A DNA stretch of 64,000 nt from NCBI RefSeq assembly GCF_000219625.1, contig NC_018209.1, positions 1,488,001 to 1,552,000 of the forward strand. Direction: 5' to 3'. Under the pieces are notes generated by a model. It saw only the letters and a program-made list of their open reading frames with translations. It was not told the DNA's origin and did not search any database. The stretch is from Zymoseptoria tritici IPO323. Taxonomy: Eukaryota > Ascomycota > Dothideomycetes > Mycosphaerellales > Mycosphaerellaceae. This document shows positions 63,060-64,000 of this stretch, piece by piece. A program made the position numbers and the translations under genes. Position 1 is the stretch's first letter, and each line of letters begins with the position of its first letter.

Positions 63060-64000
63060 TGCCAACGCAGCCACCATACGAACAGAGAGGCCTCTAGGCC
63101 TCTTAACACGCAGCAGTCCACCCTTAGAGGAGGCAAAACATTCAGGGAGGTTAGGGAGTAAAGGAAAGAGGAGGGGACTATCCTCCGCCTTCCTAAGCCC
63201 CCCTAACTACCCTAAACTACTTAAAAGGCCCAAAAGGCTATTAGCAGCACCTTAAGGAGCTGCAAATACAGTTAGAAATTAACAAGGATATGCAAAAACT
63301 GACTAGTGAAGTAGCAAAGGTCCTATCCTCCCCCTAGGAGGAAACCCTAAAGTCTCTCCTCCTCTCCCTCCTCTAGAGGGCACAAACTACCCTCCTGCAC
63401 ACTCTCTAAGGGCAGACAGTTATCTAGAGAGTCTAGGAAATCCAGAAGACTATCCAGGCTACCTAGCTAAAGACCTAGGCACAAGCTGCAGCCCTCCCTA
63501 AACAACAGACATCTAGCTAGGTGTACACAAAGCTAGCCCCACCCTAAAGCTACTACTTCCTCCTTAAGATCCAGAACCTAGTAGAAAGAGAAGAGATCTA
63601 GAAGAAGACAAGCATAGAGATTGTTAGGGAGTTAAAAGACCTAGCAGTACTAGTAGTAAAGAAGCTAGAAAGCGGAGACATTAGGGTTTTTACCTACAGC
63701 CAGAGCTCCTAGGAAAGGCTAGAAAGGGACCTTAAGTAGGCCCAGGACAAATACCCTAGTGCTAAAGCTGTAGTGCAGCTCTTCTAAGTGCTAGTACATA
63801 GTATTAAGATCCAGACTATTAATACTAAGAGTTAGGGAATAAACACTTAAATTAAGGAGGAGAATAGAAGACTCTACCTACACCTAAAAGTCCTTAGAGC
63901 AGGATAGCTGAAAAGCAAAAAGAGAAGGGAAGGCAAGGACTTCTCTTCCTTAATCCTAAATGTCTAGAACACAGCACAGGCAAAGGAAATCGTTGCTAAG
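63060..64000 (+). pseudogene. Tad-like LINE ORF1 remnant, runs off the right edge
   Basis: The frame through 63655-64000 reads 'KKLESGDIRVFTYSQSS', 'ERLERDLK', 'AQDKYPSAKAVVQLF', 'VLVHSIKIQTINT', 'IKEENRRLYLHLKVLRAG', 'DFSSLILNV', 'TAQAKEIVAK', interrupted by TAG/TAA. The order 'SGDI...(T)', 'VLVHSI' and 'SLIL-V' is that of the nucleic-acid-binding ORF1 protein of fungal Tad-type non-LTR elements. Upstream, 63240-63500, are coiled-coil-like and Pro/Ser stretches expected of the same ORF. The stops fit RIP. The reverse transcriptase would lie beyond the window. Confidence 0.7.

Overview
This window is from a filamentous ascomycete. Introns are short (49-126 nt, mostly about 50-60) with GT..AG ends, genes are compact, and several families are typical of fungi: a Zn2Cys6 regulator, GH45/GH64/GH37 secreted enzymes and a PNP-NACHT-ankyrin NLR. 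Repeats are saturated with TA-rich transition mutations, the footprint of repeat-induced point mutation (RIP). A Dothideomycete fits best, but that placement is inference.

Layout. 1-1255: the end of a Nudix hydrolase and a carboxymuconolactone-decarboxylase-type gene. 1705-8060: a complete, RIP-killed Ty1/copia retrotransposon with 171-bp LTRs and a TACCT target duplication, carrying a tRNA-Cys-like fossil. 8076-26000: NLR, metallo-beta-lactamase, GH64 glucanase, GH37 trehalase, Zn2Cys6 regulator and small unknown genes. 27290-51135: eight divergent paralogs of a family I do not recognise, two on the minus strand and six on the plus strand. A block of unrelated genes separates them (RING protein, TfdA-like dioxygenase, TatD-like hydrolase, unknowns). 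51619-59184: Ser/Arg-rich protein, a 990-bp hAT-type element with intact ends, GH45 endoglucanase, methyltransferase and a frameshifted GST-like gene. 59820-64000: an AT-rich RIP compartment with two dead small-secreted-protein-like genes, a 31-G tract and a dead Tad-like LINE ORF1.

The most notable feature is the paralog array. The proteins share an N-terminal module, a middle module around 'IGI[VI]T...WM.R' and a C-terminal helical module around 'EEILSG...LILRLAL...RINALY'. Most then end in a charged, lysine-rich tail. One copy lacks the C-terminal module. Four of the plus-strand copies carry the same two-part DNA element about 190-260 bp before the start codon, which suggests co-regulation or duplication together with the promoter. 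Nuclear or DNA-binding roles are inferred from composition and motif shape only.

CDS coordinates are genomic spans from start to stop codon. Introns are given in the evidence text and were placed by eye from splice motifs, reading frame and family conservation.
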